NCBI GenBank assembly: GCA_035504215.1
Contig: DATJSI010000088.1
Span: 1 to 46,426 of the forward strand
DNA: 46,426 nt
Reading direction: 5' to 3'
Source of the DNA: Mycobacteriales bacterium
Lineage (GTDB): Bacteria; Actinomycetota; Actinomycetes; JAFAQI01
Shown here: positions 19,109-27,903 of the stretch, piece after piece
Layout: each line of letters starts with the position of its first letter
How positions within the stretch are numbered: the stretch's first letter is position 1
Program-made: the position numbers and the translations under genes
The notes under the pieces: generated by a model
Seen by the model: the letters and a program-made list of their open reading frames with translations, nothing else
Database searches by the model: none
What the model was told of the DNA's origin: nothing

Positions 19109-19140
19109 TTGACGCCGGGTGGCATCGAACGTATGTTCGA
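19109..19140 (+). promoter_or_regulatory. LexA-controlled promoter (perfect SOS box over the -10)
   Basis: TTGACG (19109-19114) and TATGTT (19132-19137) form a -35/-10 pair with a 17-bp spacer. The 16 bases at 19125-19140, TCGAACGTATGTTCGA, are a perfect palindromic match to the actinobacterial LexA site TCGAAC-N4-GTTCGA and cover the -10. Transcription would begin at about the ATG at 19144, so the mRNA is leaderless. LexA bound here would block RNA polymerase, and DNA damage would release it. Confidence 0.92.
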
Positions 19141-19143
19141 GGC

Positions 19144-19635
19144 ATGACGGTCAGGACGCTGACCACGCACGGGGCCGGGTTGCCTGCTCGCCGCCCGGTG
19201 CGGCATCGAGCCGCGCCCGAATCCTTGCGCTTGGTGCACACCGCGCACCAGCTGCTCGCGGAGGCGGCAGCGGCGAGCAGCCCGCTCGAGCGGTACGCCG
19301 GCGCGCACCTGGCGGCGCTGCGGGCGGCGGCCGCGGTTCTGGCGGCGCGGACCGAGCCGGCTGCGGGTGGTCGCCGCCGGCGCCCGACCAGCGCCTGGTT
19401 GCTGTTGCCGGACGTGGCCCCGCAGCTGCGCCCGTGGGCGGACGCGTTCGCCGCCGGCGCCGGCCGCCGGGCCGCCGCCGAGGCCGGCCAGCGCGACGCC
19501 GTCACCGCAGCGCAGGCGGACCGGCTGGTCGCCGACGTGCGGGCGTTCATCGCGGTCGTCGAGACGACGCTCGGGATGCCGGCGCCGCTCGAACCGTACG
19601 GACCGCCGGCGAGCGTGGCCTCGACCCGGTCGTGA
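19144..19635 (+). CDS. SAV_6107-type HEPN domain protein, SOS-controlled
   Basis: A 163-aa Ala/Arg-rich helical protein matching the SAV_6107 HEPN family of actinobacteria. The core LRLVHTAHQLLAEA...SPLERYAGAHLAALRAAAAVLA contains an Arg50-X4-His55 pair, the Rx4-6H pattern of HEPN ribonucleases, though here it may be structural. The ATG at 19144 lies 4 bp after the SOS box. It begins a unit with the methyltransferase and dinB (47-bp gap, then a 4-nt overlap). The function of the family is unknown; the LexA box places it in the DNA damage response. Confidence 0.85.
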   Translation: MTVRTLTTHGAGLPARRPVRHRAAPESLRLVHTAHQLLAEAAAASSPLERYAGAHLAALRAAAAVLAARTEPAAGGRRRRPTSAWLLLPDVAPQLRPWADAFAAGAGRRAAAEAGQRDAVTAAQADRLVADVRAFIAVVETTLGMPAPLEPYGPPASVASTRS

Positions 19636-19682
19636 GCAGCCGCCGGGTTCCCCGCGTCCGAGCCGGCCAATAGGCTCGTCGC

Positions 19683-20435
19683 ATGCCGTCCGGGGAGACG
19701 CGACCGCGAAGCGCGGTGCGGACCGTGGTGGTGTGGGAGATCCTTCGCGATGCGCTCGCCGGACTCGTCGCCGGCTCTGACTCGGCCCGGGTTCTGGACA
19801 TCGGCGGCGGCTCGGGTGGATTCGCGGTGCCACTCGCCGAGCTCGGTCATCCGGTAGTCGTCGTCGACCCCAGTCCGAACGCGCTGGCGACGTTGGCCCG
19901 CCGGGCGGCCGAGACGGGGACCGCGCACTTGATCGAGGGGATCCAGGGCGACGCCCACACCGTGGTCGAGCTGCTCGGCGCCGACAGTGTCGACGCGGTC
20001 GTCTGTCACAGCGTTCTCGAGGTCGTCGACGACCCCGCCGAGGCGCTCGGCTCGATCGCCGCCGTACTCCGTCCGGGTGGGATCGCCAGCATCCTCGCCG
20101 CCAACCGGGTGGCCGCGGTCGTCGCACGGGTCGCCGCCGGGCGGCTGGCTGAGGCCCGCCGCCTGCTCGCCGACAGCGGTGGCTCGGCGGGCGCCGGAGA
20201 TCCCTTGCTGCGCCGGTTCTCGCTGCTCGAGCTGGAAGGGCTGATCACGGGAAGCGGGCTGCGTTGCCGGTCCGCGCACGGCGTGCGGGTCTTCGCCGAC
20301 ATGGCGCCCGCGTCGTTGCTGGACGTCGACCCGCGGGCTCTTGACGACCTCCTCGCGCTGGAACAGGCCGCATCCGACGATCCGGCCTTCACCGCGATCG
20401 CGACGATGCTGCACGTGCTCGCCGAAGCGCCGTGA
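19683..20435 (+). CDS. Class I SAM-dependent methyltransferase
   Basis: A 250-aa protein with motif I VLDIGGGSGGFAVPLAE, an acidic end to strand 2 (VVVVDPSP), and motif IV/VI-like stretches (VDAVVCHSVLEVVDDP, VLRPGGIASIL). A TAGGCT at 19671-19676 ends 6 nt before the ATG, so it may have its own leaderless promoter inside the SOS unit. The stop overlaps the dinB GTG by 4 nt, so the two are cotranslated. The substrate is unknown; linkage to Pol IV hints at a nucleic acid or damage-related role, which is inference. Confidence 0.87.
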   Translation: MPSGETRPRSAVRTVVVWEILRDALAGLVAGSDSARVLDIGGGSGGFAVPLAELGHPVVVVDPSPNALATLARRAAETGTAHLIEGIQGDAHTVVELLGADSVDAVVCHSVLEVVDDPAEALGSIAAVLRPGGIASILAANRVAAVVARVAAGRLAEARRLLADSGGSAGAGDPLLRRFSLLELEGLITGSGLRCRSAHGVRVFADMAPASLLDVDPRALDDLLALEQAASDDPAFTAIATMLHVLAEAP

Positions 20436-21724
20436 GCCGGCGTCAGCTCGAACGCGGCCGCAGCCGGCCCGCGCTGCCGGGCGACGACACCGGCTGCACG
20501 GTGCTGCACGCCGACATGGACGCGTTCTTCGCGAGCGTCGAGCTGCGCGAGCGCCCGGACCTGCGGGGCCGCCCCCTGGTCGTCGGCGGCAAAGGGGGCC
20601 GCTCCGTGGTTCTCGCGGCCACTTACGAGGCGCGCGAGTACGGCATTCACAGCGCGATGCCGATGGCCCGCGCGCGCCGGCTGTGTCCCGCACTGGTGAT
20701 CATCGAGCCCACCCGCGGCGCGTACGAACACGCGTCGCGGGCGGTGATGGACATCTTCCGGTCGATCACCCCGATCGTCGAACCGCTGTCCCTCGACGAG
20801 GCCTTTCTCGACGTCGGGGGAGCGGTTCGACGGCTGGGAAGTCCGGGCACGATCGCTGCCATGATCCGGGCTCGAGTCGCCGACGAGCAGCGGCTTCCGT
20901 GCTCGGTTGGAGTTGCGACGACGAAGTTCATCGCCAAGCTCGCCTCATCACAGGCAAAGCCCAACGGCATGCTCGTTGTCCCTGGCGAGGCGGTGTTGCA
21001 GTTCTTGCATCCGTTGCCGATCGGAGCGCTCTGGGGCGTGGGGGAGCGCACCGAGGAGGTCCTGCAGCGGCTCGGCCTTCGATGCATCGGGGACATCGCG
21101 CAGACGCCGGAGTCCACGTTGGTGTCGGCTCTCGGTCCCGCGGCGGGTGCGCACCTGCACGCGTTGGCGTGGGGTCGCGACGAACGCTCGGTCACTCCGA
21201 ACGAGCCGGAGCGCAGCATCGGATCGGAGGAGACCTTCGGCGCCGATGTCGGGGATGCGCCGACCATTCATCGCGAGCTGCTTCGGCTCTCCGAGCGCGG
21301 TGCGGCGCGGTTGCGCGCAACCGGCCAGGTCGGTCGCACGGTCAGCATCAAGGTGCGGTTCGCGGACTTCCGGACCATCACGCGGTCGCGGACCTTGTCC
21401 GAGCCGACCGACGTCGCGCGGGTGATCTACGACACCGCCCGCGGGTTGTTCGACGTACTCGACCGACGCGGTGCGCTGATCCGCCTGATAGGAGTGCGGA
21501 TCGAAGGCCTGGCGACCGCCGCCGCGACGCCGCACCAGCTCGACCTGTCCGGCGCGGACGACGAGTGGCGCGCGGCCGAGGCGGCCATGGACCAGGCCGT
21601 CGCGAGGTTCGGATCGGGTGCGGTCCGCCCGGCCGCACTCGTCCGGCCGCAACCGGTTCGGGACCGCGCCGCGGACGGCGAACCGGACGGTCAAGCCGCG
21701 CGTGCCAACTTTGGATCCAGGTAG
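20432..21724 (+). CDS. dinB: DNA polymerase IV (Y-family)
   Basis: A 430-aa translesion polymerase. The palm acidic residues are Asp28 in HADMDAFFAS, and Asp122-Glu123 in SLDEAFLDVGG. LAATYEAREYGI and CSVGVATTKFIAKLAS are further Y-family signatures, with helix-hairpin-helix (LWGVGERTEEVLQRLGL) and little-finger regions following. HQLDLSG near residue 370 may be the beta-clamp binding peptide. It starts at GTG 20432, coupled to the methyltransferase. It is probably SOS-induced through the box at 19125. Confidence 0.95.
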   Translation: MSRRQLERGRSRPALPGDDTGCTVLHADMDAFFASVELRERPDLRGRPLVVGGKGGRSVVLAATYEAREYGIHSAMPMARARRLCPALVIIEPTRGAYEHASRAVMDIFRSITPIVEPLSLDEAFLDVGGAVRRLGSPGTIAAMIRARVADEQRLPCSVGVATTKFIAKLASSQAKPNGMLVVPGEAVLQFLHPLPIGALWGVGERTEEVLQRLGLRCIGDIAQTPESTLVSALGPAAGAHLHALAWGRDERSVTPNEPERSIGSEETFGADVGDAPTIHRELLRLSERGAARLRATGQVGRTVSIKVRFADFRTITRSRTLSEPTDVARVIYDTARGLFDVLDRRGALIRLIGVRIEGLATAAATPHQLDLSGADDEWRAAEAAMDQAVARFGSGAVRPAALVRPQPVRDRAADGEPDGQAARANFGSR

Positions 21725-21816
21725 TCCAGCCGTGGCAAACGAACGTATCCTGAACAGCACGTCGCCTTCGCGGGTGGCGTCTGGCGCTGCGGGTGTGAGG
21801 TGTCCTAGGAGGCGTC

Positions 21817-22206
21817 GTGCCGCTGTCTGAGCACGAGCAACGGTTGCTCGACCAGATCGAGCAGGCGCTGTATGCCGAGGACCCGAAGTTCGCGAGCATC
21901 TACCAGGGCAGGAACATCCGTAGCCACTACCGGCGGCGGGTGATCCGGGCCGCAATCGGATTGGTCGTCGGTCTCGGGCTGCTGCTCGCCGGCGTCATCA
22001 TCCCGCTGGTGCCACTGGGAGTTGCGGGCTTCGTCGTGATGCTGGCCGCGGTGTCCTTCGGCGTCGCATCGTGGCAGCGGATGACCGGGCATCGCAAGAC
22101 CGCACCGGACGCTGCGCCCGGCCGGCGGACCGCCGACCGGGCACCCCGACGGTCGATCGTGCGGCGGCTCGAAGACCGCTGGCAGCGGCGGCAGGACGAC
22201 CAGTAG
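21817..22206 (+). CDS. DUF3040 small membrane protein
   Basis: A 129-aa protein with the DUF3040 start MPLSEHEQRLLDQIEQALYAEDPKF, two membrane helices (about 44-62 and 66-84) and a basic cytoplasmic tail. AGGAGG at 21807-21812 supports the GTG start. A TATCCT at 21746-21751 may be a -10. DUF3040 genes near dinB and the dcw cluster are common in actinobacteria; their role is not known. Confidence 0.9.
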   Translation: MPLSEHEQRLLDQIEQALYAEDPKFASIYQGRNIRSHYRRRVIRAAIGLVVGLGLLLAGVIIPLVPLGVAGFVVMLAAVSFGVASWQRMTGHRKTAPDAAPGRRTADRAPRRSIVRRLEDRWQRRQDDQ

Positions 22207-22246
22207 ACCGACGGACGACTGCTGCCGGTCGGGCAGTGCGCCCCGG

Positions 22247-24664
22247 TTAGCTTCGGGCGCTCGCGAGGGAATGGTCGCTTCGGCGCCATGACGACGTGTG
22301 CAAGGCTCGGGCCGTGGCCGCCCAGGCCCGGTCGATGACGTCGAGAATCACGCCGAGCCGGCTGAGCGCGTGGCGGACCTCGAGCAGCACGGACCGCGGC
22401 AGCGCCATCGCCATCAGGCGGGTCGCCGTGCCCTTACCGGCGGCGCTGGCGACGCGCACGATCTCGACGTCGGCGCGTAGTTCCTCGACCCCGGTCGCGG
22501 GCGTCGCGGCGTACCTCGCGTGTTCCTCGCACCGTGCGACCCGCCGCAGCGCCGCGGTCGCTCGCTCGTCGCGGGCCAGCGCGGTGCTCAGCGCAGCCGC
22601 GGTCTGCCGGGGTGTCAGCCCGTCGTCCCACGGCAGCCGCAGGTCGATCGCGGTGTCACGAAGCTCCGCCCACGCCGCCTCGGGGGCCTGCCTGGGATCG
22701 GTCAAGCGCCGCCACCGCCGCCGGCGGGCAACCGCCCGCGCGAGCGCCGGCGCGACGAGCAGCAGGACGAGGACGAGCACGACGATCAGCGCAACCAGCC
22801 CGCCGATGCTGCCGCCGCTGCTGCTGCCTGTGGAGTTCGAGCCGCCACCGAGGTTGCCGGCCGCGGCACCGCCCGCGCCGACGTGGCCGTACTGGCTCAG
22901 TGCCGAGGGGACCTTGCCCCTGCCGGTCGAGGGGGTCGGTGACGGCCCGCCACCACCCGTGCTCGGCTGGGTCGGGGCGTTCCGGGCATAGGACGGGGTG
23001 ACCGCCTGACCGTCACCGCGGGGGGTCGGCTCGAACGGCAGCCACCCGAAGCCCTGGAAGTACAACTCCGGCCAGGCGTGGGCGTCGTGTGTCGTCACGA
23101 GCCACGAGCCGTCTCTCTGCTGCGTGCCGCGGGTGAAGCCCACCGCGACCCGGGAGGGGATGCCGGACAGCCGGGCCATCACCGCCATCCCGGTAGCGAA
23201 CTGCTGGCAGAAACCGGTCCGGGTGCGAAGCAGGAAGTCGGCCAGCGCGTTGGGGCTGTTGTCCGCCGGGATGTTCGTGCTGTAGGTGAAGCGCCCGCCC
23301 TTGGTGAAGAAGTTCTCGATGTCGACCGCTGCCTCGTAGGCGTTGTTCGCGTGCGCCGTCACACGCCTGGTGAGGCTGCGAACCTGCGGCGAGAGGTGGG
23401 CGGGCACCGCCAGGTCGGCATCCTCGGCCTTGCTCGCCGCCGGTGCCGACGCAAGCTCGGCGGCGGTCGGGTCGTTGGCCACGCTGCGGGTGGTGTACCG
23501 GAGTCCGCCACCGGTCGCCGTGGCGGAGAAGATCGTCTGCGAGCCGGGGTCGTACCGCCAGGCGTTGCCGACGCTGATGCCGAGGGTGGTCGCGGGTGCC
23601 GGCAACCAGTGCAGTTTCTCCAGGCTGGTCGAGATGCTGATCTGGGTCGAGACGATCGGCCCGGACGGAGGGGCCACCGGAAGGTTCTCGCTCACCGTCG
23701 CACGCGATGACGCCTGCAGGGTCCGGGCGGAGAACGTGACGCCGTTGAACAGGTCGAGCGACGTGAGGCGGAGGTACGCCGGATCGTTCGACGACGACCG
23801 GTAGCTGATCAGCGGCTCGTTGGAGTGGTTGGTCAGGTCGTCGGCGACGGAGACGATCGGGTTCAGCACGACCTGGCTGCCGCCGCCGCTGCCGCTTCCC
23901 CCGGTGCCGGTGCCGTGCTTGTCGATCCCGGTGTGCAGGCCGGGGATGAACAGCGGGATCACGACACCCAGGCCGATCGCCGCGGCACCCACCCGCCGAC
24001 CCAGGGTGGCCGGCGCAGGTGCTGACGAAGCGTCGGTCGACCAGGCCGACGCCGGTCGTGCCCGGCTGCCGGTGCCCACCGCGGCCCCCCACCGCGCGAC
24101 TTTCTCGCGGTTGTCGGCGAACAGCAGCCACAGATAGCCGGTGGATGCGAGAACGAAGGGGAGCAGGCCGACGCCGTGATGTCCGGTGGCGGCGCAGACG
24201 GTGAACAGTGCCAGCAGCGGCAGGCCGGCAAGCGCCGCCCGGCGCAGCGTGACGGTCATCAGGTCCACGACGAGGGCTACCGCGGCCACCCCGACGACGG
24301 TGAGCAGCACCAAGCCGTGATGCGCCGGCGCAGGGGTCGGCAGCTTCTGGACCTCCGTGAAGCCGTGCCGCGCCGTATGCCCGAGATGCCGCAGCGCGAG
24401 CCGTCCCGGGATGAAGCCGAAGTGTGCCTTGGAGCGGGCGAACAGCAGCGTGACCCAGCAAAGGATCGCGATCGCGGAAAGGATCGGCTCGAGCGCCGAC
24501 GGCAGTGGCGAGGATCGGATCAGCGCGCAGCTGGCCGCAACCAGGACGATCGCGCCCATCACCGGCACCACCCACGCGGTGCTCTTGAACACCGAAAGGA
24601 AGCTGCTCGCGGTCGCGATGGTGGCGAGTGCGGCGTACGCCGTCAGTCGTAGCTGGGTGTTCAT
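22247..24664 (-). CDS. Membrane transglutaminase-like protein (TgpA family)
   Basis: An 805-aa protein. The N-terminal 230 residues contain about six membrane helices. An extracytoplasmic region follows, with a transglutaminase-like core: RTGFCQQFATGMAVMARLSGIPSRV carries the nucleophilic Cys, and WLVTTHDAHAWPELYFQGFGWLPFEPTP the catalytic His and an acidic partner. A Ser/Gly linker, another helix and a cytoplasmic DUF4129 tail (GLTPRQTAAAL) complete the usual TgpA layout. The ATG at 24664 overlaps the DUF58 stop. With MoxR and DUF58 it forms a conserved operon. The target of the transglutaminase is unknown. Confidence 0.9.
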   Translation of the reverse strand: MNTQLRLTAYAALATIATASSFLSVFKSTAWVVPVMGAIVLVAASCALIRSSPLPSALEPILSAIAILCWVTLLFARSKAHFGFIPGRLALRHLGHTARHGFTEVQKLPTPAPAHHGLVLLTVVGVAAVALVVDLMTVTLRRAALAGLPLLALFTVCAATGHHGVGLLPFVLASTGYLWLLFADNREKVARWGAAVGTGSRARPASAWSTDASSAPAPATLGRRVGAAAIGLGVVIPLFIPGLHTGIDKHGTGTGGSGSGGGSQVVLNPIVSVADDLTNHSNEPLISYRSSSNDPAYLRLTSLDLFNGVTFSARTLQASSRATVSENLPVAPPSGPIVSTQISISTSLEKLHWLPAPATTLGISVGNAWRYDPGSQTIFSATATGGGLRYTTRSVANDPTAAELASAPAASKAEDADLAVPAHLSPQVRSLTRRVTAHANNAYEAAVDIENFFTKGGRFTYSTNIPADNSPNALADFLLRTRTGFCQQFATGMAVMARLSGIPSRVAVGFTRGTQQRDGSWLVTTHDAHAWPELYFQGFGWLPFEPTPRGDGQAVTPSYARNAPTQPSTGGGGPSPTPSTGRGKVPSALSQYGHVGAGGAAAGNLGGGSNSTGSSSGGSIGGLVALIVVLVLVLLLVAPALARAVARRRRWRRLTDPRQAPEAAWAELRDTAIDLRLPWDDGLTPRQTAAALSTALARDERATAALRRVARCEEHARYAATPATGVEELRADVEIVRVASAAGKGTATRLMAMALPRSVLLEVRHALSRLGVILDVIDRAWAATARALHTSSWRRSDHSLASARS

Positions 24665-26025
24665 GCCGCGTCCCACGGCTGGTCCGGCCCGCTCGAACCG
24701 GCGACGGCGGCGGTGGCGGTGGCGGTGGCGGTGGCGATCCGGTTTGAGAACGCCTCGACCGATCCGCGGCCGGCCTGTGGCCAAAGCTGCGCGAGCGAGT
24801 CACCGCGCCGGACATCGATCGTGCGCCAGCCGGAGAGCGTCAGCAGCTCGCAGGCTTTCCGGTGCGCGGCCGCACTCGCCTCGGCGGCGGCCGGTGACTG
24901 GGTGATCCAGGTGTCGGCGTCGAGAACGAACACGATCCCGACGGTCGCGGCGCCGCTACGCATCCGGGCGAGGTTGTCGGCGTCCTCGGCGCTCAACGTT
25001 CCGACCACGGCGACCAGCAGACCTTCCGTACCCTGCCGGCGAACCGTCGCCATGCCGGTGTGCAGGCCGCGGCCGGCCGAGCTGCCGACGACTGCCAGGG
25101 CGTCCAACACCGTTCCGTCGAAGGACGCGCCACTCAGGCCGGCGGAGGACACTTCCTCGCCGGTGTCGGTGATGAGCCGGACCTCGAATCCGGTACGGGC
25201 GAGATGCAGGCTGATCGACGCCGCCGCGGACACGGCCCATTCGAGCGAGGAGGCCGGCCCGTCGCCTCGATGGGCCGCTGCGCGGGTGTCGAGAAGGACT
25301 GCTCCGCGGCTCTGCCACGGCTGTTCCTCACGGCGCACCGTGAGCTCGCCGCGCCGAGCCGTTGTCCGCCAGTGGATCCTTCGCAGGTCGTCTCCGTGGC
25401 GGTACTCCCGGGTCGCCACGTCGTCGTCGCCGTAGGTCGCAACCGACCGGGCCGTGCTGTGCCCCGCGCCGCCCCACTCGCCGCTGAGCGCCACCGTGGG
25501 CAACGTGACGACGTGCGGCGTGACTACAAGGGTGTCGGTGGTCGCGAAGGCACGGGGGAGCTCGCACAGGCCGAACGGGTCCATCAGCCGGACGGTGAGC
25601 GGCCCGACCCGGTAACGCCCGCGCAGCTCGCCGCTCACGTGGTAGCCGACATCGATCGGGCGACGGGGCGCCAGCCGGTCGAGCACCACCCGCGGCCGCC
25701 CACCGAGCAGGTAGGGGATGGTGTCCTCGATCAACAGCAGCCCGGTCGGCAGCCGGGAGATGTTCTCGATCCGCAGGACGACCCGGGCGCGGTCGCCGAT
25801 CGGGACGCGCGCGGGGTCGAGCCGCCTCGAGCAGGTGAGCCGGAACCGGGTCCGGGCCGCCATCGCGACCGCGACCACGGGCGCAGCCACGAGGAGGATC
25901 GCGACCCGCAGCAGGTCGCGTTCGTGCAGCACGATGCTGGCGATCAACGCGGTCACGCCGCCGGCCAGCACGCACCGCCCGCGCATGGTGAGCGGACGCA
26001 GCAGGCCGCCGATCAGGTTCGGCAT
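24661..26025 (-). CDS. DUF58 protein (vWA-like), MoxR partner
   Basis: A 454-aa protein with two N-terminal membrane helices (about 19-60), a beta-rich middle, and the DUF58 signature YRHGDDLRRIHWRTTARRGELTVRREE near residue 215. A vWA-like segment follows. Members work with MoxR AAA+ ATPases in assembling or regulating complexes. The C-terminus contains an Ala-Thr repeat encoded by a hexanucleotide tract. The stop overlaps the transglutaminase start by 4 nt. Confidence 0.9.
   Translation of the reverse strand: MPNLIGGLLRPLTMRGRCVLAGGVTALIASIVLHERDLLRVAILLVAAPVVAVAMAARTRFRLTCSRRLDPARVPIGDRARVVLRIENISRLPTGLLLIEDTIPYLLGGRPRVVLDRLAPRRPIDVGYHVSGELRGRYRVGPLTVRLMDPFGLCELPRAFATTDTLVVTPHVVTLPTVALSGEWGGAGHSTARSVATYGDDDVATREYRHGDDLRRIHWRTTARRGELTVRREEQPWQSRGAVLLDTRAAAHRGDGPASSLEWAVSAAASISLHLARTGFEVRLITDTGEEVSSAGLSGASFDGTVLDALAVVGSSAGRGLHTGMATVRRQGTEGLLVAVVGTLSAEDADNLARMRSGAATVGIVFVLDADTWITQSPAAAEASAAAHRKACELLTLSGWRTIDVRRGDSLAQLWPQAGRGSVEAFSNRIATATATATAAVAGSSGPDQPWDAA
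24709..24738. repeat. GGCGGT hexanucleotide tract
   Basis: Four perfect GGCGGT units (24709-24732) and one variant GGCGAT. Read on the minus strand they encode an Ala-Thr run in the tail of the DUF58 protein. Gain or loss of a unit keeps frame, so copy number may vary between strains without breaking the gene. Confidence 0.8.
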
Positions 26026-26056
26026 CAGGCGGGTCGGCTCACGTCGAGGTCCCGTC

Positions 26057-27046
26057 CTAGGCGGGTCGGCGGCTGGCCCGCGCCGGTACCGGAACGCTCG
26101 CGATGATGTCGGCGACCACGGCCGACGTCGTACGACGGGCGATCTGAGCCTCGGCCGAGAGCAGCAGGCGGTGCGACAGCACGCTGTCCGCCAACCCCTG
26201 CAGGTCGTCCGGGGTGACGTAGTCGCGGTCGTCGAGCGCGGCGGTCGCGCGCCCCGCGCGGAGCAGGTGCAGCGTCGCCCGGGGTGAGGCGCCGAGCCGC
26301 AGATCGGGGTGGGTGCGCGATGCGGTCACGATGTCGACGGCGTAGCGGCGGACGCCCTCGGCGACGTGAACGGTCCGGACCGCGCTGATCAGCCGCGCCA
26401 CCTCGACTCGGTCCGAGACCGGCTCGAGGTCGTCGAGCGGCGAGCGCACGCCGTGGGTGTCGATCATCAACAGCTCGGCCTCGGCGGACGGATAGCCGAG
26501 CGCGATTCGTGCGGTGAACCGGTCGCGCTGGGCCTCGGGCAGCGGGTAGGTGCCTTCCATCTCCACCGGGTTCTGGGTGGCGATGACCATGAACGGCGCC
26601 TCGAGCGGGTAGGTGATGCCGTCAACGGTCACCTGGCGCTCTTCCATGCACTCGAGCAGCGCCGACTGGGTCTTGGGGGACGCCCGGTTGATCTCGTCAC
26701 CGACGACGATGTTCGCGAAGATCGCGCCGGGCTTGAACTCGAAGTCACGGTTGATCTGGTTGTAGACCGATACGCCGGTGATGTCGCTCGGCAGCAGGTC
26801 GGGGGTGAACTGCACCCGGCGTACCGAACAATCGATCGAGCGGGCGAGCGCCTTGGCGAGCATCGTCTTGCCGACGCCCGGCACGTCCTCGACCAGCAGG
26901 TGCCCCTCGGCGAGCAGCACGGTGACGGCCAGCTTGACCTCGGCGCTCTTGCCCTCGATCACCGTGTCGACGGCGTCGGCGATGCGCGCAGCGGCGGTGG
27001 CGACCGCCTTGAGCTCCAGTTCCGGGGTCGCGGAGTGCGGGGTCAC
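26057..27046 (-). CDS. moxR: MoxR-family AAA+ ATPase
   Basis: A 329-aa ATPase with Walker A VEDVPGVGKTMLAKALA, Walker B IVVGDEINRASPKTQSALLECMEE, sensor 1 IATQNPVEMEGTYPLPEAQRDRF and the C-terminal lid. The GTG at 27046 is preferred because a perfect AGGAGG lies 8 nt upstream; an ATG at 27097 is in frame but has no such site. It heads the moxR-DUF58-transglutaminase operon, divergent from mraZ. Confidence 0.92.
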   Translation of the reverse strand: MTPHSATPELELKAVATAAARIADAVDTVIEGKSAEVKLAVTVLLAEGHLLVEDVPGVGKTMLAKALARSIDCSVRRVQFTPDLLPSDITGVSVYNQINRDFEFKPGAIFANIVVGDEINRASPKTQSALLECMEERQVTVDGITYPLEAPFMVIATQNPVEMEGTYPLPEAQRDRFTARIALGYPSAEAELLMIDTHGVRSPLDDLEPVSDRVEVARLISAVRTVHVAEGVRRYAVDIVTASRTHPDLRLGASPRATLHLLRAGRATAALDDRDYVTPDDLQGLADSVLSHRLLLSAEAQIARRTTSAVVADIIASVPVPARASRRPA

Positions 27047-27225
27047 TGGCGGGACCTCCTCGAGGCGGGCCGACGGCCCGACGGTGGCTGCAAACACGTG
27101 CTGATCAGTTTTACATCTCGTTCGCGAGTCCGTCTTGGCTCAACAGATAACGCCTGGGTGACGGGCCGGCAACAGCGACGACGGTGGATCCGCTCGCCCG
27201 GTTGGGTGAGACCGTGGCGAAATGG

Positions 27226-27285
27226 TTGACAGGGGAGCAAAGTGGAGTACGGTGGCGCGCTATGGGGAGTGATGTGGGGCAGTGG
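27226..27285 (+). promoter_or_regulatory. dcw cluster promoter with MraZ operator repeats
   Basis: TTGACA (27226-27231) and TACGGT (27248-27253), spaced 16 bp, make a strong promoter. GTGG occurs at 27242, 27252, 27274 and 27282, with ATGG at 27262, so the first three are exactly 10 bp apart. MraZ is known to bind short GTGGG-like direct repeats in its own promoter, and these cover the -10 and early transcribed region. Transcription should begin near 27260, giving a 5-prime leader of about 70 nt before mraZ. Confidence 0.8.
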
Positions 27286-27329
27286 CCCGCATCACCGCGG
27301 CGGTTCGGGGCGAAGTGGGGAGGCGAGGC

Positions 27330-27758
27330 ATGTTCCTCGGCACCTACACGCCCCGCCTGGATGACAAAGGCCGGCTGTTCCTGCCGGCAAAGTTCCGCGA
27401 AGGCCTGGCCGGTGGGCTCGTGATCACCAAGGGGCAGGAGCGCTGCCTTCGGGTCTTCCCGATCGCCGAGTTCACCCGGATCACCGAGCGGCTGCGCGAC
27501 GCACCGCTCACGACCAAGAGCACCCGCGACTACCAGCGGATGATCTTCGCCGGCGCCCATGACGAGGTGCCCGACCGGCAGGGCCGGGTGATGGTCCCGG
27601 CGCCGCTGCGCCAGTACGCCGGCCTCGACCGCGACTGCGCGGTCGTCGGCATGAACACCCATCTGGAGATCTGGGACTCGACGACCTGGTCGGCGTACGA
27701 AGCCAGCCAGGAAGAGCCGTTCTCGAGCCTGTCCGAGGAGGTGCCCGGCATCTTCTGA
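27330..27758 (+). CDS. mraZ: Transcriptional regulator MraZ
   Basis: A 142-aa protein with two AbrB-like SpoVT modules: the first carries [19 protein letters not shown] and the second [20 protein letters not shown]. It forms a ring-shaped oligomer that binds repeats in the dcw promoter. GGGGAGG lies 6 nt before the ATG at 27330. It is the first gene of the cluster and probably represses it through the repeats at 27242-27285. Confidence 0.97.
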   Translation: MFLGTYTPRLDDKGRLFLPAKFREGLAGGLVITKGQERCLRVFPIAEFTRITERLRDAPLTTKSTRDYQRMIFAGAHDEVPDRQGRVMVPAPLRQYAGLDRDCAVVGMNTHLEIWDSTTWSAYEASQEEPFSSLSEEVPGIF

Positions 27759-27791
27759 CCCCGATCGCACGCCGTTGTCAGTCCGATTCGT

Positions 27792-27872
27792 ATGTGCGGC
27801 CCGGCCCCCGCCCGCGGCCCCTGACGCCACTTCCCCGGCGCCAGGTGTGGCGGAGGGGACCCGGCCGCACAT
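27792..27872 (+). ncRNA. mraW-type leader RNA structure
   Basis: The mraZ-rsmH gap can fold into a long hairpin. The outer arms ATGTGCGGCC (27792-27801) and GGCCGCACAT (27863-27872) are perfect complements. Nearer the tip CGCCAC (27825-27830) pairs with GTGGCG (27847-27852), flanked by CCCCT/AGGGG. CTTCCCC at 27830-27836 near the tip matches the conserved loop of the mraW RNA motif, known in actinobacteria just upstream of mraW (rsmH). Its ligand or partner is unknown. It ends about 14 nt before the rsmH ribosome site. Confidence 0.75.
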
Positions 27873-27903
27873 CCAGCACCACGCTCCGGAGGGCCTCACC
27901 GAG

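Noticed and set aside
22218-22237. Weak hairpin ACTGC/GCAGT between the convergent DUF3040 and transglutaminase genes
   Set aside because: Only five base pairs and no T-run; not enough to call a terminator.
24709-24738. GGCGGT tract as a phase-variation switch
   Set aside because: The unit is six bases, so slippage keeps frame and cannot turn the gene off.
27047-27097. Longer moxR start at ATG 27097
   Set aside because: The GTG at 27046 has AGGAGG at the right distance; the ATG has no ribosome site, and its extension (MFAATVGPSARLEEVPP) covers that AGGAGG.
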